Shown: one piece after another, positions 37,648-40,203 of the stretch | Numbering within the stretch: the stretch's first letter is position 1 | Layout: every line of letters starts with the position of its first letter | From: an uncultured Eubacteriales bacterium | GTDB taxonomy: Bacteria > Bacillota > Clostridia > Oscillospirales > CAG-272 | Length of the DNA: 40,203 nucleotides | NCBI GenBank assembly: GCA_934503195.1 | Contig: CAKSVM010000021.1 | Coordinates: 1-40,203 of the forward strand | Reading direction: 5' to 3' | Program-made: the position numbers and the translations under genes | The notes under the pieces: model-generated | Told to the model about the DNA's origin: nothing | What the model saw: the letters and a program-made list of their open reading frames with translations, nothing else | The model's database searches: none

Positions 37648-38823
37648 TCAGATCTCGGGGATTTCGACCTTGACTTCCTCGCCCTTGAGCGAAGACTTGC
37701 AGATGTGGTCGAGAATAGCCTGGTTGTAGAGGATCTGGCTCGACGGAACGGGAGCCGCGGTGTTGTACTTGACAGCGTCAACGAAGGTTCTGATCTTCTT
37801 GTCGAAGTTGGAGGGCTCGCCGGGTCTTGCGCGCTGCATCGGGAACTTGGTCTCGATCTGCTTGCCTGCGATCTCGTGATAGAGAGTGAGGTCGCCGCCG
37901 ATGGTGCCGTTCCAGCAGTCGGTAGCCGGGATACGGAGACCGCCCTTGGTACCGAGGAGGATGGTGTCGCACGGAGAGTCGATGTTCTCAGCCCAGCCGA
38001 TACGGAAGTCGAGGATGATGTCGCCCTCGAGACGGACAAAGCCTGCCGCGAAGTCGTCGACGTTGAAGAGCTTAGCGTACTCCGGATGTCCGGTAGCGAC
38101 GTAGTTGCAGTAGTTCGGGTCGGTACCGAAGTAAGCCGACTTGTAGCCCGAAACGGTGAGAGGCTTCGGATAGCCCATAGCGTTCATGACAACGTCGAGA
38201 GCGTAGCATCCGATATCGCCGAGCGCGCCGAGACCAGCGGTCTTGTCCTCGATGAAGGTGGTTCCGAACGGAGTCGGGATACCGCGGCGGCGGCCGCCAC
38301 CGGTCTGAACGTAGTAGATCTTGCCGAGAACGCCCGACTGAACGATGTTCTTGACCATGATCATGTTAGCGTCGAAACGGGGCTGGAAGCCGATCGAGAG
38401 GATCTTGCCGCTCTTCTTCTCGGCTCTCATGACCTCAACCGCTTCCTCAGTGGTGACGGTGAAGGGCTTTTCGAGCATTACGTTGATGCCCGCGTTGAGC
38501 GCGTGGATAGCGCAGGGAGCGTGCTGACGGTTGTAGGTGCAGACCGAGACAGCGTCGAGCTTGAGGTTAGCCTGATCGGCGATCATAGCCTCGTCGCTCG
38601 GATAGCACTTGACGTTTTCAACGCCGTATCTCTTGAAGAACTCCTCCGCCTTGCCGGGGATCAGATCGCATCCGGCGACGATCTCGACGTCGGGCTGCTT
38701 CTTGTAGGCCTCGATATGAGAGCCCGCGATCCAGCCGGTTCCGATGATACCGATGCGAACCTTCTTGTTCGCGTCTACGGTCTTGACTTCCTGGTTTTCC
38801 TCAAAAGCATTGAGATTTGCCAT
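37648..38823 (-). CDS. Gfo/Idh/MocA-family oxidoreductase
   Basis: 391 residues. The N-terminal Rossmann fold (VRIGIIGTGWIAGSHIEAYK, ~24) and the EKPFTVTTEEA motif (~122) with its family-typical Lys are followed by the mixed alpha/beta substrate domain (LGALGDIGCYALDVVM). It uses NAD(P) to oxidise or reduce a sugar, inositol or derivative. The ATG at 38823 has GGAGG 8 bases upstream, so the ATG at 38838 next to that site is rejected. Codon choice differs from its neighbours (more GGC, GCT and CGT, fewer GGA), which suggests high expression. Confidence 0.94.
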   Translation of the reverse strand: MANLNAFEENQEVKTVDANKKVRIGIIGTGWIAGSHIEAYKKQPDVEIVAGCDLIPGKAEEFFKRYGVENVKCYPSDEAMIADQANLKLDAVSVCTYNRQHAPCAIHALNAGINVMLEKPFTVTTEEAVEVMRAEKKSGKILSIGFQPRFDANMIMVKNIVQSGVLGKIYYVQTGGGRRRGIPTPFGTTFIEDKTAGLGALGDIGCYALDVVMNAMGYPKPLTVSGYKSAYFGTDPNYCNYVATGHPEYAKLFNVDDFAAGFVRLEGDIILDFRIGWAENIDSPCDTILLGTKGGLRIPATDCWNGTIGGDLTLYHEIAGKQIETKFPMQRARPGEPSNFDKKIRTFVDAVKYNTAAPVPSSQILYNQAILDHICKSSLKGEEVKVEIPEI

Positions 38824-38911
38824 TTTGGTTTCCTCCATATGTTTACAATAGATATTTTTTATGTGAGAACTGCCTTACGGTGATGTCATTTTCTCTAATA
38901 TAACCTTCACT

Positions 38912-38940
38912 ATTATATCATAAATTTTCGGATTTGTATA
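38912..38940 (-). promoter_or_regulatory. probable promoter of the Gfo/Idh gene
   Basis: Minus strand: TATACA (38935-38940), 17 bp, TATAAT (38912-38917) with extended -10 TG. The leader is ~80 bases long and holds no recognised structure. Confidence 0.65.
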
Positions 38941-39003
38941 TATGAATTCTGACGGTTTTGTCCCTTATTTTGAAGATTTTTCCGTCATTCTCCACAAAGA
39001 GCT

Positions 39004-39555
39004 TCAGATTCCCTTCATCGCGCAGACCTTGAGAACGGCGGCCTGAGTCTTCGCGTCGGCGATCTTGCCCTCGATAATCTGATTCTTAAGCTCCTTTGCC
39101 GGGATCTCGACAAGCTCTAAGAACTCGTCCTCGTCCGGGTCGGTCTCGCCGCCGGTCAGCCCCTCGGCGAGGTACATATGAATCACCTCGGAGAGTATCG
39201 CGGGCGAACTCAGAAGGTCGCCGATGTGGGTGAGCTTTCCGCATCTGTAGCCGGTCTCCTCGCGAAGCTCGCGGAGCGCGGCGTCATAGGGTTCCTCGCC
39301 GACATGGTCGAGCTTTCCCGCCGGGATCTCGGTCGTCACGCGTCCGACCGCGTAGCGGTACTGTCTGACACAGACGATCTTCCCGTCGCAAGTCAGCGCG
39401 ACGACCGCCACCGCGCCGTTATGAAGGCAGTACTCGCGCATACTTTCCTTCCCGTTCGGAAGCTCGATCCTGTCCTTGCAGACGTGCAGAACCTTTCCGT
39501 CGTAAATAAGCTCGTGCGAAAGCCCGGTTTCCTTGAAATATTTCTCGTCCTTCAC
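39004..39555 (-). CDS. Nudix hydrolase, ADP-ribose pyrophosphatase type
   Basis: 183 residues. The Nudix box is GEEPYDAALRELREETGY (~92), preceded by TTEIPAGKLD and followed by SPAILSEVIHMYLAEGL, the pattern of ADP-ribose pyrophosphatases (NudF-like). It hydrolyses ADP-ribose or related nucleotide sugars. The start is GTG at 39555, with AGGAGGA 7 bases upstream. Single gene with its own promoter; no clear terminator is visible in 38941-39003. Confidence 0.92.
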   Translation of the reverse strand: MKDEKYFKETGLSHELIYDGKVLHVCKDRIELPNGKESMREYCLHNGAVAVVALTCDGKIVCVRQYRYAVGRVTTEIPAGKLDHVGEEPYDAALRELREETGYRCGKLTHIGDLLSSPAILSEVIHMYLAEGLTGGETDPDEDEFLELVEIPAKELKNQIIEGKIADAKTQAAVLKVCAMKGI

Positions 39556-39574
39556 AAGAAATTCCTCCTCGTTT

Positions 39575-39628
39575 TCCGGGGTAAACCCGGTTTTTTTACA
39601 TTATATCACACCGCGCGGAGGATTTCAA
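39575..39628 (-). promoter_or_regulatory. Nudix promoter and leader hairpin
   Basis: Minus strand: TTGAAA (39623-39628), 17 bp, TATAAT (39600-39605). The leader carries CCGGG/CCCGG (39577-39590). On the plus strand the same hairpin is followed by TTTTTTT, like a terminator, though no plus-strand gene is present. Confidence 0.8.
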
Positions 39629-39643
39629 GCGAAGATTGTGAAT

Positions 39644-40203
39644 TTATTCCTCGATCCAGAAGGTGTCGTCTGTCGATCTCTCGCCGAGGTAGCCCGGGAT
39701 TCCGGGGCCGAACTTGCATCCGGTCGTGTCTCCGGTCGCCGTGACCGTTCCGAAATTGTCGCCAAGATGCGCCGCGAAGCTGTTTCCGTCGAATTCGGGC
39801 ATCGAGTCGCTTCCGTCGGGATTCTTCAGCTGCGACCAGATTCGCACCATCGCGCCGATCGTGTCCACAAAGAGGTTGTTGTTGATGTGATAATTCGTCG
39901 CGCGGTTGCGGTTTCCGCCGCTCCAGCCCTGAATATGCGTCGCGCTCGGGTCGGGTCTCTGCTCGGCAAATCCCACACCTGCGTACCACATGAGGTTGTC
40001 CTCGATAAGGAAATTCTCCATCCGGCTCGGGTTTTCGGGATGCGATCCGATTCCGAGGAAGTATTCGATGCTGTAGTTGCAGTTTTCAATGACGTTGCGC
40101 GCGTAGTACATATTCTTCTGGCTCTTGTCGGTGCCGTTTTCAAGCTCCTTGTCGGTGAGCGTGTACTGTTGGGTGATTCCGGCGTCGTAGACCTGATAGA
40201 TGT
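39644..40203 (-). CDS. beta-helix surface protein, C-terminal part only
   Basis: The 5' end lies beyond the window. The visible 186 C-terminal residues begin IYQVYDAGITQQYT in the same frame as the ATG at 40111, so that ATG is internal. Segments NVIENCNYSIEYFLG, FLIEDNLMWYAGVGF and YHINNNLFVDTIG are parallel beta-helix turns that match YDAGITHQYQ, NVIERCAYNIEYFMG and FVIENNIF of the lipoprotein at 267-2534, so the two are paralogues. Domains upstream and any signal peptide cannot be seen. Confidence 0.9.
   Translation of the reverse strand, partial: IYQVYDAGITQQYTLTDKELENGTDKSQKNMYYARNVIENCNYSIEYFLGIGSHPENPSRMENFLIEDNLMWYAGVGFAEQRPDPSATHIQGWSGGNRNRATNYHINNNLFVDTIGAMVRIWSQLKNPDGSDSMPEFDGNSFAAHLGDNFGTVTATGDTTGCKFGPGIPGYLGERSTDDTFWIEE

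Overview
The window looks like the chromosome of an anaerobic, spore-forming member of the Bacillota, class Clostridia, with GC-rich coding DNA. The sequence grounds are the sigE-spoIIGA sporulation pair, the oxygen-sensitive ribonucleotide reductase pair nrdD-nrdG, consensus sigma-A promoters (TTGACA-17-TATAAT), AGGAGG ribosome sites, lipoprotein signal peptides and a DUF1540 protein. The genus cannot be named from the sequence; a gut Clostridia lineage is an inference.

Layout. 1-9804 (mostly minus strand) is an envelope region: a secreted beta-helix lipoprotein, a 1.5-kaa wall-facing protein with GLUG repeats, a very long helical region and a C-terminal membrane anchor, and an MmpL/RND exporter upstream of it. 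9843-12104 holds a sugar-phosphate isomerase-like TIM barrel and a cytoplasmic pectate-lyase-3-like beta-helix protein. 12184-17150 is a sporulation/regulatory block (sigE, spoIIGA, a DUF378 protein, a LacI regulator, a HAD phosphatase) bracketed by inverted compound copies of an intergenic repeat family. 17213-21222 is a potABCD polyamine ABC operon. 21615-26003 carries two tandem giant lipoproteins, each a solute-binding protein with a long N-terminal extension. 26107-30185 is ilvB-ilvN-leuA for branched-chain amino acids, interrupted by a 247-bp tandem duplication and two repeat copies. 30308-32889 has a DUF1540 protein, a degenerate ROK-type regulator, acyl carrier protein and an EamA transporter. 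32935-35694 is nrdD-nrdG. 35995-40203 has a FGGY sugar kinase, a Gfo/Idh oxidoreductase, a Nudix hydrolase and the 3' part of a second secreted beta-helix protein.

How the genes fit together. The beta-helix proteins, isomerase, FGGY kinase, Gfo/Idh enzyme, LacI and ROK regulators and solute-binding lipoproteins point to a carbohydrate-foraging lifestyle, but no complete pathway is present. The mmpL gene and the giant coiled-coil/GLUG gene form a two-gene unit that may be a wall-spanning export system; this is the best candidate for an undescribed system. The second is the intergenic repeat family (seven copies of a ~50-bp core, with exchangeable hairpins around it). It supplies the last ~16 codons and stop codon of ilvN and abuts the sigE stop codon. 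Between two otherwise near-identical tandem copies, changes are concentrated in one short window.

Regulation visible in the DNA includes many 17-bp-spaced sigma-A promoters, several with palindromes over the -10 or -35, and a spoIIG-type promoter with an abnormally long 21-bp spacer and Spo0A-box-like sites. No rRNA, tRNA, CRISPR array, phage gene or transposase was found.
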